Origin: Struthidea cinerea
Lineage: Eukaryota; Chordata; Aves; Passeriformes; Corcoracidae
Length of the DNA: 64,000 nt
Direction of reading: 5' to 3'
NCBI GenBank assembly: GCA_013397865.1
Contig: VZTI01004616.1
Coordinates: 560,683 to 624,682, forward strand
The notes under the pieces were generated by a model. That model was not told the origin of the DNA. It ran no database searches and saw nothing but the letters and a program-made list of their open reading frames with translations. A program made the translations under genes and the position numbers. Below, piece after piece: positions 14,074-27,200 of this stretch. Each line of letters starts with the position of its first letter. Position 1 is the stretch's first letter.

Positions 14074-14100
14074 AATGTATTATTTATCAAATAATACATT
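14074..14100. repeat. Short perfect inverted repeat, 12-bp arms
   Basis: AATGTATTATTT (14074-14085), a three-base spacer (ATC), then AAATAATACATT (14089-14100), its exact reverse complement. AT-rich, intergenic, no gene nearby. Confidence 0.85.
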
Positions 14101-16919
14101 TTCCAGGAGCTTACACTTTTAAGACACCAGAATGAAAACAGAGTTGGGATGTTTCCTTTTAACAGACTGTATTTCACATTTTGGGCAATAATCTTAGCCC
14201 CTCTCTAATTCTTCCAACCAAAATGTTCAGCCCAGCATGCCAAAAATCACACTTAAAACTCAAAATTCAAGCAGCTGAAAGCAAGTCTTGCTTTTCTCAA
14301 ATTCTACTTCAAGAGCTAAACTGCTATTAGTGCAACAAGAGATGAAGACACCAATATTTACAGGGTATTTCATGTAATGAATGAGAAGCTTTTACAAAGA
14401 GAAGACATAAGTGACCAAATTTGTATGTGTTATGTAATGATTATGCTTCATAAAGGCTGTTACAGAAAGTTAGGTTGCTTTTTATTAAAGCTTTTTCCAA
14501 GTGTGAGATGTTTGCAGCCAGCTATTAACGAGACCCCTGTCAAAAAGGATGAATACTTACCCATAACATTGATTGAGAAAATGACGCTCAGCAAAATGTT
14601 TGAATCTCTTCTCAGGTCGCCTGTACACACAGGCACACTGAGCTGTCAGCTGCTTTATGGGGAAATAATTCTAAAAGAACAAGAGCTCTTGACAACGTCA
14701 CCAATGCATACAAGTAAGCATTTTTTCTTTTGGTAGGAAACAGATCACTGCTTCATTTCTATGTTACATTTATATCGCACCCATTCTGAAAGGATTTTTT
14801 TTCTCATTTCTTTTAAGAATGCTTTCAGTAGAAAAGACCTTTTACATTTTTCTCCTATCGTCAAAGCATGTTCAACCAATCACAAACTCTTCTCCTGAAA
14901 ATAAGGCTGATTTGCATATAACAAATGAGGAAACCAGTTTCTGACATCAAGACTGATTGGATGACAACTTGTGACTTCAGGGTAATTCCTTCTACTGGAG
15001 CTGGGAAAAGCTCATGAGAAACAGCACCACCAGCAAGTGAAGAATTCCCTTTGGGCAGGACTATACCAACAGCTGGCATAACTGAAAGCAAAGGTGCAAC
15101 CTTCTGGACAAGGAAGAATCAAATCTGCAGCACCACAGCTGCATTCCAGTCAAGGAACACTGCATCTTTGGGGGAAAGAAGTGTACACGTTCCCATGACT
15201 GAGGACTGCAGCATAATACGTGTGTGCAAGAAAGGTGAATGTTACAGACGACTGAAGTGGCATTTTTGAGTTGCTGCTGCATTTCCTCCATGATCACATG
15301 TTTTTATGAGACCTATTTATTAGAAATGTAAAATGACACAGGAGATGGAGTAAAAGCACTGCAACAAAGAATTTCCAAGTTTCGCTGAATTACTGGCAAA
15401 ATGGGATATCTGGCTAACGACCAGCAACGGCCCATCCCCTGAGATTATTCGGCAGCAGCTCTTAAGTCTGCAGTAGGGTGTTCCTCCCTTTCAGGCCTTA
15501 GTACATAGTTCCTAGGGAACAATCCATCCAGTTCTCTCGCCTTCTAACCTCATAGCATATTAAACCCTCTTAGAAATACTTTAAAGAACCAAAGGCAAGG
15601 AAATTTCTTTTATATATTTATTTTTATAAATTTACTTTATATTTTATGTGAAGTAGGAAAGGAATTCAATATTTGTCTTATATGAGGTCTCTACAAATAC
15701 TTTTGGAGACCAGAATTTCTGCTTCTGCTAGCAGAACCAGCTGGATGCAGAATAAACCACAGCAAGAACTGGAACTTGTGCTGAAAAGTAAGAACAACCC
15801 ATTCTTCCTTTTTTTTTCTGAACTGAACTGCACAGGGAAAACACCATCACCACACTGGAAACATTTCAAATAGGAACAGAGAGGTTTATGCATGTTATCT
15901 GTGACAGGGTTTTCCCCCAGCGGGTGCAGCAACCCTCCCATTCACTTTGCACCATACCATACATGTGTGGTATTGCCTGACATTGCTGTGAAAGTCCTGT
16001 CAACACTCCTCGTGCTTCTCCTTATGTTAAAACCACTCCTGCTCTAAGTTCACTCTTCCTTAAACAATACAGCAGCTAAAAGAAAGCTTTACCATCTAAG
16101 AACTGAAGCGTTCTAAGTATGGAAGTTTGTTTATATGAAAAATAAAAGCAAATTACAAGGTGTCAAGAAGAAAATTTATTTGGTCATTGAAAGGAAACAC
16201 AAACAAAACACTGAATTTTTGACAAAACCCGCCAAAAATGAGTGAAGACAAATGCAGGACTGTTAATAATCCTTTTCTCTCTCCTGTCGCACTGAAGTTT
16301 TTCAGATTAATCACACCAGAAATGTGTCTTGGAAACTGGAGGCTTTTTAATTTCAGTGTTGAATTTAACTTCATCTCAACACATCTAAAGCGAAAGAGGT
16401 GGAACTGACATGGAAATGCTGCTTTGAAAAAACAGTAACTACTACTGAAAGCAAAGATATTCCAAACTGCACTGGAGACTTGCTTTGTTGCAGCTGGCTG
16501 TTGCAGAGGGCACAGCAACTGCTGGATGTATTACAAACTACAAATGCTACAGAGAAACTCTGGACACTCAGTTGGCATGAACTGAAGCTAAAATTTTAGT
16601 TGTGACCTTCCTCTCTTGTCAGGAAGGCAGATGAATATGTCACTATTAAACCAGCAGAAGGTTCCTTTGCCCTGGCATGGAAATGCTGCACCACAAACTA
16701 CAGCTTTTCAGCACACAATGATATTTACCAGCAGAGCTTCACAGAGAATCCTTTCAGATGTTCAGGGTACCATTTTCTAAGGAGCCACTGGTTTTGAGCG
16801 GCCAGTTTGGCCTCTCTTGCACAAACCACCAGTGTGCCTCGCTCCACCTGGAGAGCTATTAGTGGGGCAAGCACAACTGGTCAACAGTAAAGAGTGACAG
16901 AAGCAGAACCAAACAGCCA

Positions 16920-16975
16920 GTGCAGATGGATGAGCACACATAGGCACATCACTGTGCAGATGGATGAGTACACAT
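16920..16975. repeat. Spaced direct duplication, 2 x 22 bp
   Basis: GTGCAGATGGATGAGCACACAT (16920-16941, one base differing) recurs at 16954-16975 after 12 spacer bases. A local duplication of about 34 bases is the simplest explanation. Confidence 0.8.
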
Positions 16976-17375
16976 CTACTTGCTTATGTTTAAATTTTAT
17001 GCATGTCCTATGCACTTGGCCATTGGAAAGCTGCACCTAAAATGGACATAGCCCACAGGGCTACCTGGCTTCCACAGCTCCACATACATTGTTCAGATAT
17101 AGTCTATCACTCTAATAACCCTTCTTTAAAGCTTCAAGCCTTCAAGCCCATTGCTGCTTTTTATTAGAATGGCAAAAATGACTGTAGGCACTGGTCCCAA
17201 TAGTGCTGTGTCCTCTTTAAGTTTCTCTTCTGCTAAACAGATCTCTAACAGACAGGACCACATCAGGCTTCTGCCCGATCCTCCCACCCCTTCATTAAAA
17301 CATTTTCCTATATAATGTTGCTTTAGAGTCAAACTCCTGCCAGACAAGTATCAGTCTGGAAGAAAAACTTCCTGC

Positions 17376-17949
17376 TTTATTATAAACCTTTGAAAAAGAA
17401 TTCAAATGTCTGGGCTATGGTAATTTGATAGTTGTATCTTGGCCAGTGGGCTCCTGGTTCTCAAAAAATTCCAAGATTAGCAGACATAAAACTTGCAAGC
17501 TATGCTGTGTGAAACAAGATCCTAATACTACTACATTAAATAAGACTAAAAAATGGGATCACTCAAATTCCTAAACAGGAAGACCAGACAATTCCTAAAG
17601 TCTTTTTCTTCTCTGCATTGCTTTAAGTTTTCCCAGTTCAGTGGGTATGGACATTGTTATGTTTCTTGCAAGCATGGTCAAGGCAAGTGGGTATCAAATG
17701 AGTGAATTTTAGACAGGTTTTATATTCCTGTCCCTCCTATTACTACTTGACAACTGTATGTGGGTTGAACAGACTATGAGCATTGCTGACAGACACCGTA
17801 AAAGAAAAAAAGGCCAAAGAAATACATGCTGCCTTGCCAGACTCTCCCCCAAAGCCCCAAACCAAAATTTGCAGTTTGTTCTTTCAGCAGCCCAAGCTGA
17901 GGCACCTGACCCTATAGTTCTGTGCCATGTCAGAATATAGTCCAGGTAC
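17376..17949 (-). other. GEMIN8: GEMIN8 3' UTR, minimal extent to first AATAAA
   Basis: Downstream of the stop codon on the minus strand, the first canonical AATAAA is at 17381-17376, about 570 bases after the stop. A second lies at 17165-17160. There is no other open frame here. Which signal is used, or whether a more distal one is, cannot be settled from the sequence. Confidence 0.45.
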
Positions 17950-18200
17950 TCACAGCTTAAGGGGAATAATGGGCCAGTATTTGGGCTGCTTTTTGTCACA
18001 GTTCCTATCAAAGATCAGCTGCATGGCAGCCTCCATTGCCTGGATTTTGTCAGCTTCAGCACCATACAGTTTCTTCATTTCTGCCATGCGCCTCTCCCCA
18101 GGTCTTTCTGTAGGCGGCTCCACAGAACGCTCCACCCTCCTGTGCAGGTCTTGATCGGCCTCCACGTATGGGTCCTCAGCTTCCAGCTGCTGCTGCCTCC
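17950..18200 (-). CDS. GEMIN8: GEMIN8 terminal coding exon (residues 157-239 and stop)
   Basis: The acceptor is a T-rich tract ending in TTTGTGTAG just above 18200. The exon opens with GG-AGG-CAG-CAG-CAG, completing the split Arg codon and continuing RQQQLEAEDPYVEADQDL. It ends with TGA at 17952-17950. This C-terminal part is the best-conserved region I recall for the family: PPTERPGERR, the helix-like AEMKKLYGAEADKIQAMEAA, and the final QPKYWPIIPLKL. The exon lies 19,014 bases downstream of the previous one, so the last intron makes up most of the gene. Confidence 0.95.
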
Positions 18201-21200
18201 CTACACAAAGAAACCATAAGAGATGTAAATTACTGGGATATCAACCAATCACATTTTATTTTAACTTTTAAAAGTATTATACATTCATGTTTTTGCTGGG
18301 TCTAAAAGGCCAAAATCCACATGTTTTAGGATGCAGCTGCACTCATTTTGCATAAAGAGAAATTCCTACTAAATATTATAAAGCCAGGCTGGAATAAATG
18401 GGGAGAAATTAAGGAGAATTCAGGTCCCAGAACTGAATCCTAAAACTGTAGGAAACCTCTGTATTAGTACTAGTAAGCAAAAATCAACATTGCTCCATTT
18501 CTCCCCAACATACACATGCCCTGAAAAAACTCAAACAACAAAACAACAAAAATGCAAAACACAACCTCCCTCCCCCTCCCAAGAAAACAGAAACAACCCA
18601 ACCAAAAAATCTCAACCCTTTCCCTGTACCAAAAAAATCTGAACAAAAAAGAGAGTTGTTTCCAAAATAATGACTTAGCAGCTGAGAAAGGAAACAATGC
18701 ACAGGACAATGCAACTTTAGCTGAACGATAGCCAAGAGAAAATGTAATCAGTTACTACTCTGTAAAAATGAACAAATGGGTCTGTCATGTCTGCCATTAA
18801 GTGCATTCAATAAAACACAGCTGTAAGCACTGTGTTTAGATAAACTGCCCAAACCCAGCCATTTCTCGAGACTTGCAAAGTTCAAAGCTGGCAGCCTTAC
18901 TCTATTGAAGACAAACAGAACAGCACCAACATAAATGCATGCATTAGGTCTTTTAAAGAGGATTTAAAACAATTCAAGAGGTGAAATATTTGGACCAATC
19001 TGTCAATAAAAATTCTCTGTGGTAAGTCTGATTGGAAGCAAGAACTTGAATGTGCACATCCAAATTTACCTCCACTTCCTGGGTACTGCTCTGATGAAAC
19101 AAACAATGCTGTGTGCAGTTAAAGTGCTATACAAAAATCCCCTCTTACGGGGACATTTCTGTAAGAGGTAGAAAATCACCTGGCAGCTGAACTCAGTAAC
19201 AAATGACCATCCTCAAAACTGTGTACCAGGCACAGTTCACTACTATGACAGCAGTCAGGTTTTTTTAAACATCAAAAAGGACAGCGTGTCCACAGGTCAG
19301 GATGCATTAGTCACACATAGGACATGCTTCTCAGTGTTTGGTGCCATGTACCTCTTCCTTCTTTCACCCCAAGGCAGAGATTTAGCTTCCATAACACACA
19401 TGACATCTGCAAACCCTAACCCAAAGTTAAGTATCCTGACATTTCTGTGTCAAACATCTGCAGTTTATTTTTATACTGGAAAGTACTGTACTGAGCAGCC
19501 AACTGACTGTCAGCCTTCCTAAAGGAATTATCCCCTGTACGTCATTCACAGAAAACAGATATTTTAAACTATATGATCAGAAACTTCAGTTTTGGGATCT
19601 GTTTGTCTGACAGACACAGAAAGCTTTTGTCCTGTCATTTGAAACACCATTCACAGTTTTGTGTTGGTCGTCGAAGAGCTTGAGGAGTTATTAGCGATCT
19701 ATTCCAGAAAGCCGTTTCTGTGATTCTGCTTTAGGGGCACACCCCTGAATTAGGCTGCACTGCCAGAATTCACAAGGAAATATACATTAGAGTCCATATG
19801 TGTTTTTGGAAGAGTCAGATTTATTTGGTGTTGGGCCATTTTATCCAGAAGGTCTGAATTAAAGAAACTAATGTTGCCTACAGAGGGCTCAGCACTATGA
19901 GGACAAGGTATAGCACCCCGGCTACACCTTGAATCCCACTGAAACCAACTTCCTGGGACACCACACTGCCCACAACTACATAACATGCTTTTAAGCACAA
20001 ACTTGATGCAAATTACACTGAATAGTTTTAGACAGAAAAAACCAAACAAGCCCATGCTGACAAACCAATGTCTCCCACTGTAGATTACACAGCAAAACTC
20101 TGGCAAGGCAATGAATTGAACCCGTATTTGTTAACTCTCTTGGGCCACAAAGACAATTCCTTGTAACTCTGTGCTGCCCGTGGAACTGTTTTATTCTTTC
20201 GTTCCACAGCTGCATGCTAGAGACAGCTGCTTCCTTGCTTGTTTTCTGCAGAATGCTCTCTGGCAGCTCATTGCATATACTGATCCTTAAGAAAAAATAA
20301 TTTCTCTGGAGATAGATAATGAATTCTTCTGTTTGGAAATTAAATGGATCTCTAGCAGAAACTTTATGATGGATGAGTGGACTACAGTTTAGTGTGCAAC
20401 AATCTCCTTTTCTCAGCACAGAGCAGTTCATAAATCTGCAGATCCTAATTGTAACAATTAAAATAATAATACCAATTTAAATTCCATTGTTAGAATTACC
20501 TGATGAATGTCTGGAGTGTTTTACTTTACACTAATCAGATGTACTGCCCTTAACTTTCTAACCTGACTTCTGCTATTCCATAGCTCCTGGTTAAAAAAAT
20601 CCCAGAGTGATTGTATTACAGAGTTTTAGACACATAAATCAGGTCTAGAATCCAGGCAGAGGCTCGGGGCAGAAATCTGTTGTAGGGACCCACAGTTTTT
20701 TGCACCAAAGGCTGAATTTGAGCATAGAACATGACAGGTGTTGCTGGTAACACCACTCCAGCTGTGTGGCATATGTTGCAGTTTCAGACCAGTTATTTGT
20801 GCAGAGATACTACGGTGACAAACTCTACAGCCATAGACAGAATCATAGAATGGCTTGAGCTAGAAGGGACCTTAAAGATCATCTTATTCCAACCCCCCTG
20901 CCACAGGAAGGGACAGTGTCCACCAGACCAAGTTGCTCAGAGCCCCATCCAGCCTGGCCTTGAACACTGCCAGGGATGGGGCATCCAGAGCTTCTCTGGG
21001 CAACTTGTTCCAGTGTTTTACCACCCTCACAGCTGGCAGCACTATTTACTTTTACACACTACCAAGGGAAGAAGACATGAAACTAAATGGGCACGTGAAC
21101 TACTGCTTTTCCAAAAACAGTATTTCCAGGCAAACACAGACATAAGGAATCGATAACAGAGAAAGTATTGTCCTGTTGAGATGCACACAAAACTTTCTTT

Positions 21201-24200
21201 GGTGGGGCAAGGGCTGGGAAGTAGAACTGCTGTAATTTCCAGCAGTCTGGATTCTATCCATTACCTCAGAGTTTACTTTAAAAACAATACAAAGCAGTAC
21301 AACTTGAGCTAGATGTGCAACTACCTCTTCATCAAAAAGTTGACAACAAGAATCTGACAATGGAAATACAAACAAAATTATAAACTGTCTGTAATCCTGA
21401 GCCTATGGAGACAACCAGAATTTCTCTGAAGCAAGCAACACATACTCATCCATGAAGCAGACAGCATGGTTTATCAAAACACTAATTCTCAGCCTGCAGC
21501 AATGAAGTCCCAGCTCATTCTCAGATCAGTTTCACATTCCAAATTCACAAGTGATTTGGGCTGCCAAGTTATAAATGTAAAACAAGTAATTTTTACACAA
21601 TTCTAAGTAGTTCCTCCTTCCATTTCACACAGATTAAAATAAACAGGCTTTCTTTTACAGCATTCAGCTTCAACTACTGGCAAGCTTCCCCCAATCAAGG
21701 AACAGTATTTTGCAAACGTTCACAAGACAGGCAGGCAGCTGCAGTGGTGGTTGGTTCCTGCACAAAGGAAAAGCATTGCTGACGTTTACCCAATTGGTCA
21801 GTTCCACTTCTTTTCAAAGATGTTCTTTCTTGAAGCTCTTTTCAAAATTAACTTATTCCTACCAAGTCCAGCTCTGCTGGGAAGTCATCGCTACCTGGCC
21901 AAAACCAGTTGGGACATCTTTTTCCAAACACAGTAAATAGAATTCTTTAACCATGAAGGAAAAAAGTCCAGATCTGTCATGGTTTGCCCCCAGTGTCCTG
22001 GGTAACCTAAAATGTTATTGTATTCCATATCTACCTGTGCCCAGGAAGTGTCTCTTTAAGACCCTGGATCTGGAAATGGAACCGTGGGGCCAGCAGGTGC
22101 CGGTCTTTTTAAACTTGGGGTTGCTCAGGCAGAGCTCTCTCTTGCCTCGTGGCTCTCACTCTTTGCCTTTTGTTCTTGCAGGTAGAGACCTGAGGCAGCA
22201 CCGGTGGAGGCTCCCCTCTGGTTTTCTTTTGGTTTTTTTTTACCAGGCAGGCAGGTGTTCAGCCATCTCCAGGAAAGCAGGCCCCCATCACATGTAACAG
22301 TGACTTGGGAAGACAAACTCCATCACTCCAAATGTCCCCTCCTTCCTTCTTCTTCCCCCCACTTTATATACTGAGCATGATGTCAGATGGTCTGGAATAT
22401 CCCTTTGGTCAGCTGGGGTCACCTGTCCTGGCTGTGTCTCCCCCCAGTCTCCCATGCCTCCCCAACTTCCTCACCAGTGTGGCAGTAGGAAAGGCAGAAA
22501 AGGCCTTGGCTCTGTGTAGGCCCTGCTCAGTGATAACAAAAACATTTCTGTATCATCAACCCTGTGTTGAGTGCAGATTCGAAACACTGCCCCATACCAG
22601 TCACTGTGAAGAAAATAAACTCTACCGCAGCCAAAACCAGCACATCTACCTAACTCATACTATGTCTTGTGCCATCATCTGTAATTCTAGGCCTTACGAA
22701 AGTTTTCGATTACTGTTTCTCCCTTCACCACTTTTCCCACTTTTTATGGATGACTTTTAATCTGGCGTGTACTAGCTGACGAGAAAAGTGAACAAATACA
22801 GACAACTACCTCCATCCTCAGGGACTGCCAAAAACAGGAGAAACAGTAACTAGTGTATTAGCCGTTCACTGCATTTCGGCCTTCATATGCACACAAATGA
22901 TCTCTTACATATTTTCAGCGAGACTATGACCTAAGCCCTTCAAGACATGAGCTATTTTCCTCATAGGTCCTTAGAAACTCAGATGCCTTGTTTCTCTTAT
23001 TCTATAAAAAGGAAAGTGCCACACACTTTTTGTAAGTTTGATCCACTTTACATTTCTTTCTTTCTTTGTAATATCCTTTGAGAAGCTTAAGTAGTAATAA
23101 AAAAATAAAATTCCTGTCCGGAATTTATCCTTCTCTTATTAAAAGAAAAAAAAAAAAAAACAACAAAACAAACCAAGGAAAAAAAACAACTTCAAAACCA
23201 AAACCCAAATAAATTCCCTCCATGGAAGTCTCCATGGAGAGACTTTGCAACATTAAAAGGAGATAGAAGTAGAGAGGGTAATTATCTATGTCAGATTTTT
23301 AATGAAAGATTCATACCCAGCATTGTGTGGTTTCTTGTACCATTTTTAGCTCTCAGTATTTATACATCCAACCCTCAGCTCACTGCTGCCAGTGATCATA
23401 TGGCATCTGACAACGGTTCTTATTCAGACATTCTTCCCCACAGGTCTGTAAGTGCCCACACTCAGCAGCCCACCATGTACTGCCCCACACAATGGTAGGT
23501 ATGGTAAGAGACCAAGGGCTTGCTCCTCTCAAGTGTTAAATGCCATTATTGACTTCCAATTGCTTGCTTAGTTAGCACACTATTTTTCAAGGAAATACTG
23601 CACTTTCTCCAGTCTGGATGTGTTTTTAATTTTCCATGATTTCACACTGACCTATACCCTGTTCACATATTTGTCTGTTTATTTTAAATGATGAATTATT
23701 TTCTCTTACTGCTGCGTGTGCACTTTGCGAGCTTTTTCATCTTAAATGCTACCTGAGCTGATCTTGAGCGGCCCACACTAACAGTTAAAACCACTACTCA
23801 TTTATACTGATTAAAAACTCCTAGTTCTCTTTTTGAATGCCACTTCCCACGAGCCTATCTGCTGTGTTAAGTGTTCTGCCCACACAGGCTTCTTCATGCA
23901 AAATGCCAGCTTCTTCATCTTCCTAGAAAAGCTAAACACCTTTACCATAAACCTACATAAGAGTTTTTTTTGAGGTGATAGAATCAGACCATTTTATTGT
24001 GCCCATACTTTCATGAACTGGGTATAACATGGGGAAAATCAAAATCTTTGCCTCAAGGAATTCCACCAAAACAGGGATTTAAATCAGGATTTGTAAACAG
24101 GATATTCAAGGAGTTTAATTTCTGCAGAGCTCTGGATTTCCAGAGGGCTAGAATTTCAAGTACTACTCTTTACCAAGTGCAAAGCTTTGCAGAACAAGAG

Positions 24201-27200
24201 TTTCCATCAGTGGGAGTCTACAAGATACAAACAATTGTGACTTTCCCCCACATCTGTAAAGATAAAATATTCTTGGTTGCTAAAAACAGCGTGGTCTTGC
24301 TTGCTGAAGGGTTCCTGTGGAACACTAAGTAACTTACAGAAATTGTGGAAACATGCTGAAAGAGAATGATGATTTTATAGCAGAACAGCCTCGTTCTAGA
24401 TGTAAGCCGGTTTGGGGAAACTAGACTTCTTTTGAAACTTATTGTTAACTTTAAAACTTTGTGCTTGCAAAAGATGTGACAAAAGGATTCCCCGTGACAC
24501 CATGTAACTTTCCCATTTTTAACAGAAATCTGATCTCCAAAGACAGCTAGGCCTTATCTTACTATGCCAGCAGTCTCATCTATACAAAAAAATCAAATGC
24601 TGTAGCTGATTGGAAAACACTAATTTGGAATAAAAATTACTTTTGATGGGAGTATTTGCCTGCAACGTTAAGCTTTCAGTCACCAGTCATGACGGCCATG
24701 AAAGAGAACTACCAAAAATGCCAAGGATATTAAAGCCCCAAATATCTACACTGACGAAGTTTCCATCTGCTAGTTGAGGAGTGAATGAGTTAAAAGAAAT
24801 GGACTACTTCACCACATGTATCTACAAGCAATGCAGTACTCTCAAGAAAAAAAAGAAAACTCCCTCTTACAGGCTTTGAAGTAAGAGCAGATGTGATTCC
24901 TTGGCAAGCTTGTGGCAGTCTGAAACCATGGTTCCATGGACATTTTTCCTTTCTCAGCTACAAAAGCAGCTTATGCAGTTTCTGCTCTCCTCCTTCTCCC
25001 TTAGCTGCGTACTTCAGCTCCCAGGCTCCTCATGGATGATGGTAATTGTCTAAGGGGCAACACAAATAATCCTACCAAGAAAAACCAATCCCCCCAAACA
25101 AACAAACAAACAAACAAAACCTCAAAACATTGTATTTAGTTCTAGTACAGTTCCGTGCCCTGGAAACACCAGAGCAGGAGTGAATGCCTAGGCAGAATTG
25201 CCTAGCCTGGCTTTGGCACCAAGATGTGTTTACTGAAGCACAGCTCAACTGAAACCTATTGGTAAGAGCAGGAATTAATCTCAGGTGAGAGAGTGCACTC
25301 CTTCAGACAGACTCAGTTGCAACAGGCTGTCTAAACAGACAGCAAATGGATTTTGCAAATCTGAAGTACTCCAACACCTTCTCTTTCACTCTTTCAATTT
25401 TTCTACACATTTTGAATAGGACAGCTCTGTAGACACAGGGCAAAACTACTTACCAACACAGCAAGTGAAGAAAAACTACCTTTGAAATAAAAATTAATAG
25501 AAACCAAGGAAGCAAGATCAGAATTAAGGTGTTCCACTTTCAGGTTTGCTACTTAGTGGTATGTGTCACTCTCAAGTTAATTAACCACATGCCTCACTGT
25601 AATTAATCTGTAAAATTAATCTAATAATTTAAAGAAGTTATTATATTATTTTGTTATTTGCATTAAGTAACTGGCAGAAAGTTATACTGCTAACTGGAGA
25701 ATAAAGAAGCTGATTTCTGTTTTAGAAATAGGATTAAAACCCAGGAAGGATTGTTGTGTGGCCTCCAAAACAAACTGCCAAGGATCCTACAGAAATAATA
25801 TAAGCCTTCATGTCCATACTTACATTAGCACTTCGCTACACTGGTTACTGCCCAGCTAAACATCAAATCACCTTTCTTTTATTTTCTTCTATTACCTTCC
25901 ACAGTGAAACCCTTAAAAAGGAGTATTTTTAGCGCAACCAGAAAATGCACTGAAACAATTAAACCCCAAGAACATGAAACAATCAGCTTCCACTTCAAGT
26001 GGAACTTGAAGTGAAAGCCTGCTCTAGAAATTTGATTGCTCTAAATGTAATTCATAATCAGGGATTTGCTGATGAAGGCTAGAAAACACAGAGGTGAGCC
26101 CTGTGCAATCAGGGCTCTGTATCACACCAGAGGCACCAAGGTGTCTGTAGGCTGGTGCCATCTGACAGAATTAAACTGATAGGAAGCTGCTGACCGACCA
26201 CTGCTTAGAAATTAGTACAGGATCAGGCACTGGCAGCTGCCTCTAGTAAGGATCAAGTCTACTTCAATAAGATTAAATGCAGACCAGCTGACTCTGCACT
26301 CCCATCCCCCAAAACAACTCCAATCTGTCACTGATGGCAACAATGCTGACACCAGACAAAGACAACACTGCTAGAGTAAACAGAAGGATTACTTAAATCT
26401 ATATATAACTGTGTCTTCACATACATTTATGGCACAGTCTGAGGAAACTGAACAAGGAAATGTTAAAATTTAAAAGTGATACTTTAAAAGCAAACCAGAA
26501 CACTGAAGAAACATGAGTTTCACAATAATTTTTTATGTGTGCCCTGAATAGAAATTAAACACGTGCACTTGGAAGAACATGTTTCACGATGCATTGAGCC
26601 GCTAGACAGCTAAATAATACTGAGTTTGGTGCTTTCAGGAAAAAAAGAAAGAAAGTAGCCTGTGTCAGTCTTCTAGATCAAACTCACAAATTTGAACTTC
26701 ACACTGAAATTTCTTTCTTGACTCCAGATACACTACAGTGCTGAATTCAAGTTTGGTTTATTGTATGATATGAGAAAGCTACTTTATCAAAAACACTTGA
26801 AAAACATTTTTTTGGAGAGCAACCTGCAGCCATGTTGCTGATCTTCTGGAAGGAAGTATACTCAGGCTATGAACTGACCTTTCAGTTAACTGGCAGGTCC
26901 AAAATTCAGTATTACCACAGACATGCAGAATTAAATAACAAGGTCTAATCCAGAGAAAATTAATTTCAGCAAGTAAATACGCATTTTCTCCATGCTGCTA
27001 GTAAACTGTGTGTGCTGCCTGTCCAAGCATTTGGAAAGAGACATCTGGGAAAAGGGTCATACTAAAGGAATCAGTGAAACACATCACAATTTGTGAAAGG
27101 AAGGGCTGAGGGGTAGCTTTGGAAATATGAGTTCACCTATGGTCTTCTGAATTTCTCATTGCTCATTTCAGCACTCTAGTAAATTAAAAGAAATAAACAC

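Larger units (their letters stand above)
11574..17375. other. Intergenic DNA downstream of GEMIN8, no gene recognised
   Basis: Chance open frames of up to about 120 codons occur, for example 14377-14736 on the plus strand, but none resembles a known protein. It contains hairpins at 12208-12231 and 14074-14100 and a spaced duplication at 16920-16975. GEMIN8 transcripts could reach into the right-hand part if a distal poly(A) site is used. Confidence 0.45.

Noticed and set aside
14377..14736. 119-codon plus-strand frame
   Set aside because: Resembles no known family, with no splice context or composition shift.
20731..21156. 141-codon plus-strand frame
   Set aside because: It lies antisense across a CR1 fragment and has no protein-like features.
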